Positions 31,826 through 42,519 are shown, counted from the stretch's first letter. The stretch is DNA of 64,000 nt from Aphanomyces cochlioides (GCA_019828595.1 JAHQRK010000016.1:1178001-1242000), one strand, 5' to 3'. The notes: a model not told the origin generated them from the sequence alone. A program made the numbers and translations.

Positions 31826-34384
31826 ATGGTGCGCATCTCGCTTGCGATCGGTGTCTTGGCCGCCGCCACCGCCGTCGCCCAACAACAGGACGGACCCAAC
31901 ACATCGGACCAGAGCTTCCTCTCTCGATTTGCTCAACCGTCTGGTGACAACTCGAACGAAGGCTATGCGCGACATGGCGTCGAACGCAGCTTCCAAATCG
32001 CGAGCGAAAACAACGGCGCTGTCTCGGAATTGAGCAGCGACACCGACACCACCTCGCAAGAATCGGCCTTCGTCGTCGTCGAACCGGAACACCCGATTTT
32101 CACCATTGACAACTCGGAAACGACCGAGTCGACTTCGAATGATGTCGTGTCGGAATCGACCGACTCGTCCGCTGGTGTCAGCAGCTACAAGAACTCCAAG
32201 GACTACATTGCTCCTGCGCACGTCGATGCGACGGAAAACATCGCCGTCGCGGAAGAAAACCCGACGGTGATTAGCGAACCTGTGCCTCCAGTCTACGACA
32301 ACACCGAAGACAAGTACAACGGCGACTTTGACCAAGATGAAGAACCTACGGAAGTTCCTGAAGAACCAACGGATGCTCCTACAGATGAAGCGCCCACTGA
32401 AGCTCCTGAAGAACCAACGGATGCACCTTCGGATGAAGAACCCACTGAAGCTCCTTCCACTGAAGAACCAACGGATGCTCCCGTCGACGTGGAAGAGCCC
32501 TCCAAGGACTTTGTCGCCCCTGTCGTGTACCATGGTCAATCCAACGACACCCCTGCTGCCGACTCTGCCTCCCAAGAAGGGTTCTTCATCAACAGTGAAC
32601 CTGTTGTTGAATCCACGGAATCGACCGACTCGACCGACTCGGCCTCCCAAGAAGGGTTCTTCATCAACAGTGAACCAGTCGCCGACTCCACTGAATCCTC
32701 CGTCTCGGACGATGTTGTTGCTGAGTCGACGGATGCCCCCACTGATGCCCCCACTGATGCCCCTGCTGAAGTGAGCAGCTACAAGAACTCCAAGGACTAC
32801 ATCGCCCCTGCGAACGTCGACTCGACTGAAAGCATCGCCCTGGCAGATGAAAACCCAATCATCAGTGAAGCTGTCCTCCCCACCTACACTGACGACGATA
32901 CCTCCAGCGAAGACAAGTACGACGGTGACTTTGACCAGGACGATGTCGCCACGGACGCCCCTACTGATGCCCCTACGACGGATTACTCGTACAAGATCTC
33001 CAACGACTTCAACGCTGGCTCGGATGACAGTGCCGCCTCGATTGAATCCGCTTCTGTTGACTCCATTGAAGGCCAAGAAACCACCGAGTTGATCAGTGAA
33101 CCTGTGCTTCCAGTCTACGACAACTCCGATGACAAGTACAACGGCGACTTCGACCAAGATAAAGAACCTACGGAAGCTCCTGAAGAACCAACGGATGCTC
33201 CTTCGGTTGAAGAGCCGACTGAAGCTCCTGAAGAGCCAACGGACGCCCCTTCGGATGAAGAGCCCACTGAAGCTCCTTCCACTGAAGAACCAACGGATGC
33301 TCCCGTCGACGTGGAAGAGCCCTCCAAGGACTTTGTCGCCCATGTCGTGTACCATGGTCAATCCAACGACGCCCCTGCTGCCGACTCGGCCTCCCAAGAA
33401 GGGTTCTTCATCAACAGCGAACCTGTTGTTGAATCGACCGACTCGACCGACTCGGCCTCCCAAGAAGGGTTCTTCATCAACAGTGAACCTGTTGTTGAAT
33501 CCACGGAATCGACCGACTCGACCGACTCGGCCTCCCAAGAAGGGTTCTTCATCAACAGTGAACCAGTCGCCGACTCCACTGAATCCTCCGTCTCGGACGA
33601 TGTTGTTGCTGAGTCGACGGATGCCCCCACTGATGCCCCCACTGATGCCCCTGCTGAAGTGAGCAGCTACAAGAACTCCAAGGACTACATCGCCCCTGCG
33701 AACGTCGACTCGACTGAAAGCATCGCCCTGGCACATGAAAACCCAATCATCAGTGAAGCTGTCCTCCCCACCTACACTGACGACGATACCTCCAGCGAAG
33801 ACAAGTACGACGGTGACTTTGACCAGGACGATGTCGCCACGGACGCCCCTACTGATGCCCCTACTGATGCCCCTACGACGGATTACTCGTACAAGATCTC
33901 CAACGACTTCAACGCTGGCTCGGATGACAATGCCGTCTCCGATATTGTTGCTTCCGATGACAGCACCACCACTGACTACACTGTCCCTGAAAGCGGTGTC
34001 GTCGAACCCTCCAAGGACTTCGTCGCCCCAGTCTACTACCACGGAGAACAGGTGCGTGGTGTCGACGGTGACTTTGGCAGCGATATCGGTGCCGGTGATA
34101 ACACAACATCGGAAGTCAAGAGCTACTCGGCTTCCGTCGCATCGGATAGCGGCGTCGTTTCGTCGTCGTCGGTTGACTCTGGTTCGAACGCCCTCGTGGT
34201 TGGCGGTATCGTCCTTGGCTGCGTTGCCGTCTTGGCCGTCGCTATCGTCGCCCATCGCATGCGCCGCCGCAACAACACCCAGGCCTCTGAAACACAGCCC
34301 GTCATGACGTCGGATGTATACAGTGATGACATTGCCACGCGCGGCAACAACACGGGCGGCAAGAACGAGATTTTCCGATTCTAA
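31826..34384 (+). CDS. Secreted or surface-anchored DAPTEAP-repeat protein
   Basis: 852 aa in one exon. A signal peptide (MVRISLAIGVLAAATAVAQ) is followed by a long acidic, Ser/Thr/Pro-rich ectodomain built from EPTEAPEEPTDAP-type units, SSYKNSKDYIAPA-type units, ASQEGFFINSEPV units and YDGDFDQDD units. The C terminus has a transmembrane helix (LVVGGIVLGCVAVLAVAIVA), then HRMRRRN and a short tail. It is likely a cell-wall-associated or plasma-membrane mucin-like protein with O-glycosylation sites; no enzyme domain is visible. Repeats have amplified recently. The antisense strand is open for more than 800 codons, a by-product of repeat and codon composition rather than a second gene. Confidence 0.82.
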   Translation: MVRISLAIGVLAAATAVAQQQDGPNTSDQSFLSRFAQPSGDNSNEGYARHGVERSFQIASENNGAVSELSSDTDTTSQESAFVVVEPEHPIFTIDNSETTESTSNDVVSESTDSSAGVSSYKNSKDYIAPAHVDATENIAVAEENPTVISEPVPPVYDNTEDKYNGDFDQDEEPTEVPEEPTDAPTDEAPTEAPEEPTDAPSDEEPTEAPSTEEPTDAPVDVEEPSKDFVAPVVYHGQSNDTPAADSASQEGFFINSEPVVESTESTDSTDSASQEGFFINSEPVADSTESSVSDDVVAESTDAPTDAPTDAPAEVSSYKNSKDYIAPANVDSTESIALADENPIISEAVLPTYTDDDTSSEDKYDGDFDQDDVATDAPTDAPTTDYSYKISNDFNAGSDDSAASIESASVDSIEGQETTELISEPVLPVYDNSDDKYNGDFDQDKEPTEAPEEPTDAPSVEEPTEAPEEPTDAPSDEEPTEAPSTEEPTDAPVDVEEPSKDFVAHVVYHGQSNDAPAADSASQEGFFINSEPVVESTDSTDSASQEGFFINSEPVVESTESTDSTDSASQEGFFINSEPVADSTESSVSDDVVAESTDAPTDAPTDAPAEVSSYKNSKDYIAPANVDSTESIALAHENPIISEAVLPTYTDDDTSSEDKYDGDFDQDDVATDAPTDAPTDAPTTDYSYKISNDFNAGSDDNAVSDIVASDDSTTTDYTVPESGVVEPSKDFVAPVYYHGEQVRGVDGDFGSDIGAGDNTTSEVKSYSASVASDSGVVSSSSVDSGSNALVVGGIVLGCVAVLAVAIVAHRMRRRNNTQASETQPVMTSDVYSDDIATRGNNTGGKNEIFRF
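32276..33990 (+). repeat. Large internal tandem duplication
   Basis: Within the secreted protein gene the block starting near 32276 recurs about 822 bp downstream (for example the segment starting at 32291 recurs at 33113). The offset grows to 888 bp (32771 and 33659) because copy two has one more 66-bp SASQEGFFINSEP unit. Copies are nearly identical, so the duplication is recent. Confidence 0.85.
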
Positions 34385-34745
34385 ACTTGGATGTCGTGGA
34401 TAAGAGTAGATCTCTGAGGTTTAGTGATGATGTACTTAAGGTGTGATGTATGAATTTCTTCTTGCCTTGCCTTCTCCCCTTCATCGTTCCCCTTGTGTCC
34501 CCCCCGCAAGAGGCTCATCCCTACAGCTTTCCATCTTTCATGCCATTCTAATCTCCATCGTTTCCCCCAGTCCCCCCTTCAATTGCCCCTTGAAACTCCA
34601 CTTAGCCGAGAGAGGCGGAATGGGGGGAATTGCCCAAAAGTGTCGGGGAAAATGCGAAATTGACGTATGATTTCAAGGTATACACATGCTATGTTCTGGT
34701 TGTTTTTATCTCCAAGCTCGAGGAGCAAGACATGATGACGACGAC
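34385..34745. other. Intergenic spacer between convergent genes
   Basis: No gene is seen. It contains C-rich tracts near 34500 and 34565, consistent with 3' untranslated sequence of the repeat protein and the M1 peptidase. Confidence 0.5.
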
Positions 34746-36572
34746 TTAGAGCTGCAAGCCCAAATCTTTGGCAATCATCTTGCGAGCAATCGGATGATAG
34801 TTGTCTTTCCACTCGAGGAAAATACGACGTGCGGCCTCGCTGCCGAATTTGGACTTGTACAAGTCGCGGTACAATGGCCGGACAAACTTCATGCGGCCTT
34901 GTTCTTTCAAAAACACTTCGACTTGAGGAAGAATTGCCCCGTGCTCGGCACGAATGCAGAGCGTCTGGTATCGCAAGCGCACTTCCGAGTTCTTTGTCGT
35001 GGTCAATTTGTACAGCGTGCCAAGTTTTTCGAGCGTCGCGCTGTCCAAGAATCGCTTTTGTTCCGTGCACAATTCCAAAATACGTTCGAGCATGACAACA
35101 TATTGCGACGATGTCCAGCCTTCGACGTCCGAGGAGGCAAAGTTGCCACTGCCTTGTACCCAACGGTCAGCGAGCGATTCCGAGGCAGCGCTGATCGTCG
35201 TGTCAAAGGCAGGACGGGTGGGCATACCAGGTGCGTAGAACAAATGGTTCCAGTCGATCGTGGCGAGTTGAGCAGCATGAGTCGCCGAGAAGTGAGAAAG
35301 GAAAAGCGTTTTGAACTCGTCGCTCGTGACAGTCTTGTACTTGAAATGTTGGACGTACACTTTCGCAAATTGGGCAAAGTTGTCGTCGCCGACCAATTTC
35401 GACAAGTAGTAGAGCAAGTTGAAACCCTTTTCGTAAGGAACGCTCGAGAACGAATCATCAGGATCGACGCCATCCAACGTGGGAACCAACTTTGTAAATT
35501 CGTGGTCAGCACCATAACCATCGACGGAGTCTTGCAAGGCGCTCCATCCAATGATCGCGTCAAAGTCAAAGTGAAGATCGGTGTGGATCTTCGCCATGAT
35601 CTTGCGCTGGAGCCACATGGTCCAACCTTCGTTCAACCAAAAGTGTTCCCACGTTTGGTTTGTGATCAAGTTGCCCGTCCAGCTATGAGCAATTTCATGA
35701 GCAATGACATCCGCCAAGGATCGGTCGCCAGCAATGAGCGTCGGGGTGGCAAACGTCAAGCAAGGGTTTTCCATACCGCCGTATGGGAACGAAGGAGGCA
35801 AGCTCACAAGATCGTAGCGACCCCAGACGTACTCTTGACCCATGATTTCTTCAGCATTCTTCAAGAAATCCTCTGTTTGCGCAAATTCGTACGCCACCGC
35901 CTCGACTTGGCTAGGTTCACTCCACACGCGGCTGCGGGGTCCGACTTCGCGGCTTTCCAAACGCCCCACAACAATGGCAATCAAGTAGGATGGCACGGCG
36001 ACGTTTTGTTCGTAGAAGAACGTCGTGGTGGTTCCCTGGGGAGCAGGATCTGCCGATGCAACGGCACTCATGAGGCACGTCGCCCACGATGGAACGGTAA
36101 TGGCGGCCTTGTACATCGTAGTAACCATGGGAACATCTTGGCATGGAAGAAGCGAACGAGCGTGGATGGCTTGGCATTGCGTGAACAAGTATGGGTGTGT
36201 TTTGTCTGCCGTTTGTTCCTTGGGGAGCCACTGGATCGCCGAGCTGTCAGGGGTCGTTTCGTAATACACACGGGCAGTGAACGTCGATCCAAACGTGCGC
36301 AAGCCGACAGGGAGGGGCAAATGGAGCGCCGTTCCAAACGTTTTGTCTTCGACTTGGGTCGTCAGGACATGTTCGCCATTGATGGTCGCTTTCTGGATGA
36401 AAAGTGCTCGCGTGTCCAAGACAAATTCCGTCGTGGCGGCGAGGACTTTGGCGGCAATATCGACATAGCCGTGGAGCACTTGACGGTCAAAGTCAGCAGA
36501 GAGATGCAACTCAATGCTTGTGCTCACAATCGCTTCAATGTTGGCGAGAGAATGCTTGTCCACACGAACCAT
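34746..36572 (-). CDS. Leukotriene-A4-hydrolase-type M1 aminopeptidase
   Basis: 608 aa, single exon, matching the about 610-residue LTA4H family. This zinc peptidase removes N-terminal residues and in animals also hydrolyses leukotriene A4; in oomycetes the peptidase role is more likely (inference). Motifs: SLLPCQDVP, the exopeptidase loop PYGGMENPCLTF, zinc site HEIAHSW with the third ligand Glu in NEGWT after 18 residues, and SSVPYEKGFNLLYYL. The C-terminal helical domain has VEGWTSSQ and RPLYRDLYKSKFG. No signal peptide is visible, so it is probably cytosolic. A paralogue with two stops lies 1.8 kb to the right on the same strand. Confidence 0.95.
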   Translation of the reverse strand: MVRVDKHSLANIEAIVSTSIELHLSADFDRQVLHGYVDIAAKVLAATTEFVLDTRALFIQKATINGEHVLTTQVEDKTFGTALHLPLPVGLRTFGSTFTARVYYETTPDSSAIQWLPKEQTADKTHPYLFTQCQAIHARSLLPCQDVPMVTTMYKAAITVPSWATCLMSAVASADPAPQGTTTTFFYEQNVAVPSYLIAIVVGRLESREVGPRSRVWSEPSQVEAVAYEFAQTEDFLKNAEEIMGQEYVWGRYDLVSLPPSFPYGGMENPCLTFATPTLIAGDRSLADVIAHEIAHSWTGNLITNQTWEHFWLNEGWTMWLQRKIMAKIHTDLHFDFDAIIGWSALQDSVDGYGADHEFTKLVPTLDGVDPDDSFSSVPYEKGFNLLYYLSKLVGDDNFAQFAKVYVQHFKYKTVTSDEFKTLFLSHFSATHAAQLATIDWNHLFYAPGMPTRPAFDTTISAASESLADRWVQGSGNFASSDVEGWTSSQYVVMLERILELCTEQKRFLDSATLEKLGTLYKLTTTKNSEVRLRYQTLCIRAEHGAILPQVEVFLKEQGRMKFVRPLYRDLYKSKFGSEAARRIFLEWKDNYHPIARKMIAKDLGLQL

Positions 36573-37476
36573 CTCTTTGGGAACGCCAGGGAAAATCCGA
36601 AAATGATTCCAAGTGCACTTTGGCTTGACCAGGAGAAAGGACGAGATCTACGACGACTAACTGCATGATATCATGTTGACACAACCAGCAGTATTTCATA
36701 CAGATCTTGCGAATGCATCGATTTATCAATCCTCTCGACGACAATTTAATGCCTTTAACAGCTGAGGAATGTAAGTGCAGCAATTTTTCATCTCCACGTG
36801 TGTCCAAAGCGGTTGAAAAATCTTGCCAAACCTTTGTCGTCGTGACATTGCCGGTGGTTGTACAATAATGGTGTGTCGTTGATATGAAGGATATTATATG
36901 AGAATTTGTATGTACGGCTCCTTTCCGCTAGAGTTTTTCTCAGTTTTGACGTTTATCTTTTATTAGTACTACTAACTGGATGCAGAACAGTCGGCTTAGT
37001 AAATTACAGTACGACGTCGGACGTGCCGTCTTCCTCTGCCTTTTGACGCCTCTCTAAGACGCTCTAGAGCTATTTTAGCTGTTCAAATAGAGCTCCTAAG
37101 GGCGGTCTCAAGGTATCCAACGAATATCCCGTTAAATGCCTGACATAGTGTTGTCATTCCATTGAGAAAATCAGCGTGGATCGGAAAGCGTGTTTTGCGA
37201 AACTTCTCATCTTGCTAACGTCGTAAGTCAATAGAACTTTGAGTTATGACTGGATTAGACCCACTTCAGTGGAGATAGAGCTTAGTTTACGGTCAATTTT
37301 GCATTGTGGCAGCGTGAAACGCAATCGAATTGGTGGTCCCCATTTATACTCACCGGTCAATGTGTCCTTTTTATTTTAGTACTCCTTCCATATATTTAGT
37401 AATCCTATGGTGGTAAGAACTTCGACTTGAACTTCGATTGCTCCATCCATCGATCTTGAATGAGGCTGCCGCGAAG
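36573..37476. other. Intergenic, no supported gene
   Basis: AT-rich sequence upstream of the M1 peptidase. The ten bases GGAGATAGAG near 37272 match the repeated 15-mer found at 13921 and 14097. Otherwise nothing clear. Confidence 0.4.
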
Positions 37477-37536
37477 ATGCGACGACTCTGGGCTTTCCAT
37501 GAAGGTCAGGGATACCCAAAGCTCTAAAACATCGAG

Positions 37537-37782
37537 TATTCGTCTTACTTAGCTCGCCTGGGGCTCGTCATTCTGTCAGAATCGAAGGAGGCAACGTCGG
37601 AGTCCAGCCGCGCCAGCACTGCGACAACCACAGCCAAGAAGCAGAAGATAGAATATGCGCATCCAGCTGAGTCATTTTACGCTGGATTTTCGACGGAAAT
37701 GGACGGCTTATCGAGCTCAACGCCGTGGAAGGCCAATGATGAGAACCATTTGGATGATGTGAAGTTGAACGGTCGAAGTTGA
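37537..37782 (+). CDS. Possible terminal exon of a hypothetical gene
   Basis: An open frame ending with a stop at 37780-37782 translates YSSYLARLGLVILSESK, then a Ser/Thr/Ala-rich linker, KKQKIEYAHPAESFYAGF and KANDENHLDD. The composition looks coding. A possible upstream exon starts at ATG 37477 (MRRLWAFHE) with a GT donor, but I could not close the frame. Function unknown. It ends 48 bp before the start of the zinc-domain gene. Confidence 0.35.
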   Translation, partial: YSSYLARLGLVILSESKEATSESSRASTATTTAKKQKIEYAHPAESFYAGFSTEMDGLSSSTPWKANDENHLDDVKLNGRS

Positions 37783-37829
37783 ATGTCTTTTCGCTTCGAT
37801 TTGCAAAACTTATTGGACGTGGACGAACC

Positions 37830-38318
37830 ATGGCGACGACGGCGGAACCTGTGGAATATGTGTGTCGAATGTGCCGCACAAAGCTCTTTACGAGCGAAGA
37901 TTTGATGGAGCATGAGCCACAGAAGCATCAGATCTCGACGCGAAAGGTTCAGCTCTCACTTTGTGTCTGGTGTAGCTCAAACGTGGCTCTGTAGAAGCTG
38001 AAAGAAGGCAAGATTGGCATCGTGGATTGCAACTCGTTTTTCCTCGCCGAGACAAAAGAATGGATGGACGAAGCACACTTGGCAGAAGGCAAGTTGTTTT
38101 GTCCAGTGGCGAAGTGCAATTCGCGTCTTGGGTCGTTTGAATGGAGCGGTAGTCAATGTTCCTGTGGGACGTGGGTCACGCCGTCCATCCAAATCACGAA
38201 AAGCCGCGTCGATCCCAAGATCAAGATGCACATCCCGTCTGTCTTCGTTCCCGTGATTGCTCCGACTGTCGCTGCAACCGAAGAGGTCAACCAAGCCGTT
38301 GAATCAACCGAGACGTAG
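37830..38318 (+). CDS. Free-standing Yvh1/DUSP12-type zinc-binding domain protein
   Basis: Exons 37830-37946 and 37995-38318 (48-nt intron) give 146 aa. The cysteine pattern is that of the C-terminal domain of Yvh1/DUSP12: YVCRMCRTKLF with EHEPQKH, DCNSFFLAETKEWMDE, GKLFCPVAKCNSRLG, FEWSGSQCSCGTWVTP and a final KSRVDPK. In Yvh1 this domain binds two zincs and releases Mrt4 during 60S ribosome maturation (family knowledge). The dual-specificity phosphatase half is absent: no HCxxGxxR motif is seen upstream within the gap. It may be a complete single-domain protein, or an upstream phosphatase exon has been lost. It is convergent with the M1 pseudogene, 32 bp apart. Confidence 0.85.
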
Positions 38319-38350
38319 TCTCCCTTTACTTTATTCGTTCCTGTGTTTCC

Positions 38351-40189
38351 TCAAGCGAGATCTTTGGCGACCATTTTCACGCAGATCGGATGGTAGTTGT
38401 CCTTGGCTTCGACAAAGATTCGGCGTGCGGTCGCGCTGCCAAATGTCGACTTGTACAAGTCGCGGTAGAGCGGACGGACGTATTTCATGCGGCCTTGTTC
38501 TTTCAAGAAGGCTTCGACATGCGGGAGGATAAAAGATGCTTCGGATTGAATGCACAGCGTGTGGAAGCGCATGCGGACTTCAGAATTCTTCGTCTCGATG
38601 AACTTGTACGCCTCGCCCATCTTGAGTAGAACGTCGGGGCTTACATAACGGTGGCGAGCTGCACATCCGTCGATGATGGATTCAACCATAGCAACGAGTT
38701 GGGACGACGTCCATCCCTCGACATCGGCCGCAGAGAATGCTTGGCTCAATGCGTCCTCTTGGAGCCACTTGCTGGCTAGAGCTTTCGACGCTTGGATGAG
38801 CGTCGTGTCAAAGTCTGGCTTGAGCGGCATGCCAGGGGCAAAGAATCAACGATGCCAGTCAATCGCGGCGATTTCATCTGCCTTGGTCGGGGTGAAATGC
38901 GCAATGAAAAAGTCTTGGAACTGCGCGCTTGTGACCGTTTGGTTCTTGAAACGAGCGACGTACGCTTGGGCAAACGCTTCAAAGGCGTCGTCGCCGACGA
39001 CGGTCGACAAGTAGTAGAGCAGGTTGAAGCCTTTTTCATACGGCACGCGCGAAAACGAGTCGTCAGGATCGCACTTGTCGAGCGTCGGGACCAACTTTGT
39101 AAATTCATGGTCGTAGCCGTACTGCTGCACGGATTGCTCAAGGGAGTTCCATCCCAAAATCGCATCAAAGTGGAAATGAAGCATCGTGCCATGGATCCGC
39201 GCCATGATCTTGCGCTGAAGCCACATCGTCCATCCTTCATTGAGCCAAAAGTGTTCCCAAGTGGCGTTTGTGATCAAGTTGCCTGTCCAGCTATGCGCGA
39301 TTTCATGCGCAATGACGCTGGCGAGCGAGCGGTCGCCCGCAAGAAGCGTCGGGGTCACAAAAGTCAAGCATGGGTTTTCCATGCCGCCCAGGGGAAACGA
39401 AGGAGGAAGACAGACCAAGTCGTAGCGACCCCAGACGTAAGGCTGCTTCATGATAGCCTCGGCGTGCTGGATAAACTCTTCCGTCTGAACAAACTCAAAC
39501 GCAGCGGCGTCGACCATACTCGCCTCACTCCACACTCGGCTTCGAGGGCCAATGTCGCGGCTTTCGACCTTGCCCACGACCATTGCGATCAGGTAGGACG
39601 GTACCGGGATGGCTTGCTCATAGTAAAACGTTCTTGACTCGGACGCTGTTGCCACTGGATCGGCCGAAGCGACGGCGCTCATGAGGCACGTTGCCCAGGA
39701 TGGAACAGTGACAGCTGCGCTGTAGACACAGCTTGCAAGTGGAGCATCTTGGCACGGAAGAAGCGATCGAGCGTGGACAGCTTGGCATTGCGTGAACAAA
39801 TACGGATGCGTTTTGCCAGCCGTCTGTTCTTTCGGAAGTCATTGAACGGCTGTGCTTTCGGGAGTCGTCGAGTAGTAGACTCGAGCGCGGAACGATGCTC
39901 CAACAGCAAGAGGGGGGAGAGCCACATGCAACGCCGTGCCAAATATGGCATCGTCTACCAAATGAAAGGTGACGTCCGAGTCGTCGATCGTCGCTCTCTC
40001 GACAGTCAGCGCTCTCGTGTCGAGGATAAAAGTCGATGTGGTGTTCAAGAGCGTCGCGTCGAATTCAACGTAGCCGTGGATGGCGTGGCGGTCAAAGTCC
40101 ACGGACACATTTAGAGACAGCTTGGAGACATGGACAACATCGACATTCGCGAGCGAATGCTTATCCTTGCGGCTAGCGGTACTACTCAT
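38351..40189 (-). pseudogene. Second LTA4H-type M1 peptidase, two in-frame TGA codons
   Basis: A single frame of about 613 codons from ATG 40189 (MSSTASRKDKHSLANVD) closely matches the intact paralogue at 34746-36572. TGA at 39839-39841 replaces the Trp of QWLP in the paralogue, and TGA at 38846-38848 falls where the paralogue has Leu (NHLFYAPG). Everything else is kept: PLGGMENPCLTF, HEIAHSW, NEGWT and VPYEKGFNLLYYL. There are no frameshifts, so inactivation is recent, or readthrough or an assembly error must be considered. Each fragment alone would lack either the zinc site or the C-terminal domain. Confidence 0.85.
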
Positions 40190-40229
40190 TCGCAGATTTG
40201 CGATAAAAATGACAAAATTTGTCATTTTT

Positions 40230-40356
40230 GTATTGTTGATTTGAAACGAATTTCCAGACCCCGTTCAATCGAATCACGCCGGCGGATCGATTCACCAATC
40301 GACGCCATTGGCTAATAAATATTTAGGGCGATTTTGATTGGCTGAATAAAATTTTA
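40230..40356 (+). repeat. Segment repeated in inverted orientation at 49161-49287
   Basis: About 127 bp just upstream of the M1 pseudogene reappear almost unchanged on the opposite strand at 49161-49287, at the other side of the transposon nest. The shared block includes the CCGGCGGATCGATTC core. Its right edge (AATAAAATTTTA) coincides with a TA where, in the other copy, a terminal inverted repeat begins. Confidence 0.8.
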
Positions 40357-40553
40357 AAGAAAGTACAGTTCCCATGAGAGAAAGTACTGTTCTAATTTTC
40401 ATTCATCCAATGTATTGGCGCGATTGGAGATTGATACAAAAACGAATCCAAATTGGGAAATTTCTAGCGAATCCACAATACTACGTAGTACAAATTTGTC
40501 CTATGACACCATGGGACCAACAGTGTGCAATGAACTGCAAATAAGTCAATGGC

Positions 40554-40913
40554 AGAGAGTTTTCGGAAACACAAAATTTTAGATTCAGATTCAGATCCGA
40601 TCTTGATGCGGGCCAAACGTGTACTAGTATTTTGGAAGGTTTTTAGATTCGATTTCAGATTGAAAACGGGCTTTTGTCATTAACCAATCAGAAGGCAATT
40701 ATCCTACCTGAAATCTAAAATCTGGTTTCAGATCCAGACGCTGTATCTCGAAAATGTAGACAAGATTCAGATCACCCATGTGTGTGTACCAACGTGTATT
40801 TGGGGCAGTTGTTTGGGGCAAACTAAATCTTGAGAACAATTTTATACAGGAAATATTATTTTACAGAGGAAATAGCTTGAATATGAACTGAAAAACGCGT
40901 CCGAAAACTCTCT
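40554..40913. mobile_element. MITE with AGAGAGTTTTCGG ends
   Basis: A 360-bp AT-rich, non-coding element begins at 40554 with AGAGAGTTTTCGG and ends at 40913 with its exact reverse complement. The termini match those of the larger element at 43527-44775, so it is probably a deletion derivative of the same Harbinger-like family. The right flank is AAT; the left-flank duplication is not clear. Confidence 0.7.
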
Positions 40914-41699
40914 AATTTGCTTTATCATTGAGATGGAAAAGTCTACTGGGTTGATTCCGCACTGTCAAGCTTTCTGGCTCATCAGAAGGTCGACACCTCT
41001 CCGAGTTGGTAGGATCAAGGTGAATGCCACAGCGTGGTTGAGGCGATTACCACGACCGTGAGCCTTGAGTGACAGTTCTACTGGAAGCCGAGGTATACTC
41101 TGTACGCAGCTACGCACTTGAAGCTCACTCAACAAATCAAACTTATAGGAACAGCGCAAGTGAGCTGAGAAATAATTCCACCAGGTAGAGCGCTACTTGC
41201 CTGACATTAACATTGGTGGCGTTCCAACGATCGTTAGACGCTACGACACAAGCTTAAACGTCAAGGACGGGGAGTAAAATGATATGCTTGGAACTCACTA
41301 TCCTTGGATGGCAAATAGACAAGAGAATGAATTTATTACAGCTATTATGTGGTATATTCTTCAAGTTGGGAGTCAACAACAATGGCGTGATCCTACTGCA
41401 ATGGATTCTGGTTTGCGAGAATACAGAGAGCCTTCGCTGCACGCACGACCTTCATGACTTCTCGTCGGTTTTCCCAGCTCCAAACGCACATGTCAACTAG
41501 AAGGCGGCAGCACCATACTCAAGAAGATCAAGACTTCCAATCAAAGCAATGCCTGCTCCAAGCGCTCGTGCCCATTCGACGAGGACAATGCAATTAATCG
41601 CCAACTAGTTCCAAACAAGAACGCCCACTTGAAGACAGCAATGCAACTCGCGAGAACGTCAAAACGTCCGCCCAAACCCAACCAAAGCACGTCCGCTTC

Positions 41700-42010
41700 A
41701 CAACTCAAACCACCTTCCTTTTCGAGGTCGACGTCGGTCGGTGCACAATTCCACGTCAAGGCGCTTTGCTCGGCATGAAGTTCAAGCATTTTGACATGCA
41801 ACAAGGCGATGTGGCCGAAGATACAACTCACTCCACGAGAACCCTCTACGTCGAAGATGCCGAGCGACGTCAACGAATCCTGGCGACAGGAGTGACAGAG
41901 GACGACATCTTTGCTGTTCACTTCAAGTCTACCAAGATCTATGAAGGCCAAGTGTAAACTGATGGTGAAGTAGAGGACGATGACATCAAAGAGCGTCGCG
42001 TCCGGAAGAA
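41700..42010 (+). pseudogene. Gene fragment in arm A of the fold-back
   Basis: Readable stretches include MKFKHFDMQQGDVAED, HSTRTLYVEDAERRQRI, LATGVTEDDIF and ERRVRKNRKFGRPHNY, split by stops after KIYEGQV and after PHNY and by a frame change near 41770. I do not recognise the family; the spacing of conserved blocks between the two arms shows it was once a real protein. Confidence 0.5.
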
Positions 42011-42519
42011 CCGCAAGTTCGGTCGTCCACACAACTATTAAACACCTGCAAGAATTTCCCGACGAAGTCAACCAAAGGTGGCAAGCTATTCCCCTCACGA
42101 AAGTTGTGCGAAGCCGCCATCCATCTCGACATCAAGAACGTCAGGAAGACCAACAAGAGCGCCAGCGACACGAAGACCCGAACAGCGACCAATACGAATC
42201 TTCAACGGCCACCCAAGCACGATCGCTTACGAGGAGCAAGTCCACGCTGGGATTGATTCCACCGAACGACCTCCGAAACAAGTACGTGGTGACCGTCGAA
42301 AATTGGACTTGCTTGGGGGTGAAGATTCGTATTGGTCGCTGTTCGGGGTCTTCGTGTCGCTGGCGCTCTTGTTGGTCTTCCTGACGTTCTTGATGTCGAG
42401 ATGGATGGCGGCTTCGCACAACTTTCGTGAGGGGAATAGCTTGCCACCTTTGGTTGCCTTCGCCGGGAAATTCATGCAGGTGTTTGATAGTTGTGTGGAC
42501 GACCGAACTTGCGATTCTT

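Noticed and set aside
31805..34255. 816-codon open frame antisense to the secreted repeat protein
   Set aside because: It exists because repeated GA/TC-biased codons leave few stops on the opposite strand; its translation is Val/Arg/Gly-rich repeat without start context or domains, whereas the plus frame has a signal peptide and membrane anchor.
34686..36668. 660-codon plus-strand frame antisense to the M1 peptidase
   Set aside because: Runs antisense to a textbook HExxH-18-E peptidase; no domain in the translation.
38846..38848. Selenocysteine or TGA reassignment to explain stops in the M1 paralogue
   Set aside because: The positions are Trp and Leu in the intact copy, no SECIS-like need exists, and TGA serves as a normal stop in other genes here.
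41541..42098. Minus-strand frame (185 codons) and its mirror at 42427-42900 as a gene family
   Set aside because: These are the antisense of the broken genes in the fold-back arms; the sense frames show the better amino-acid pattern.
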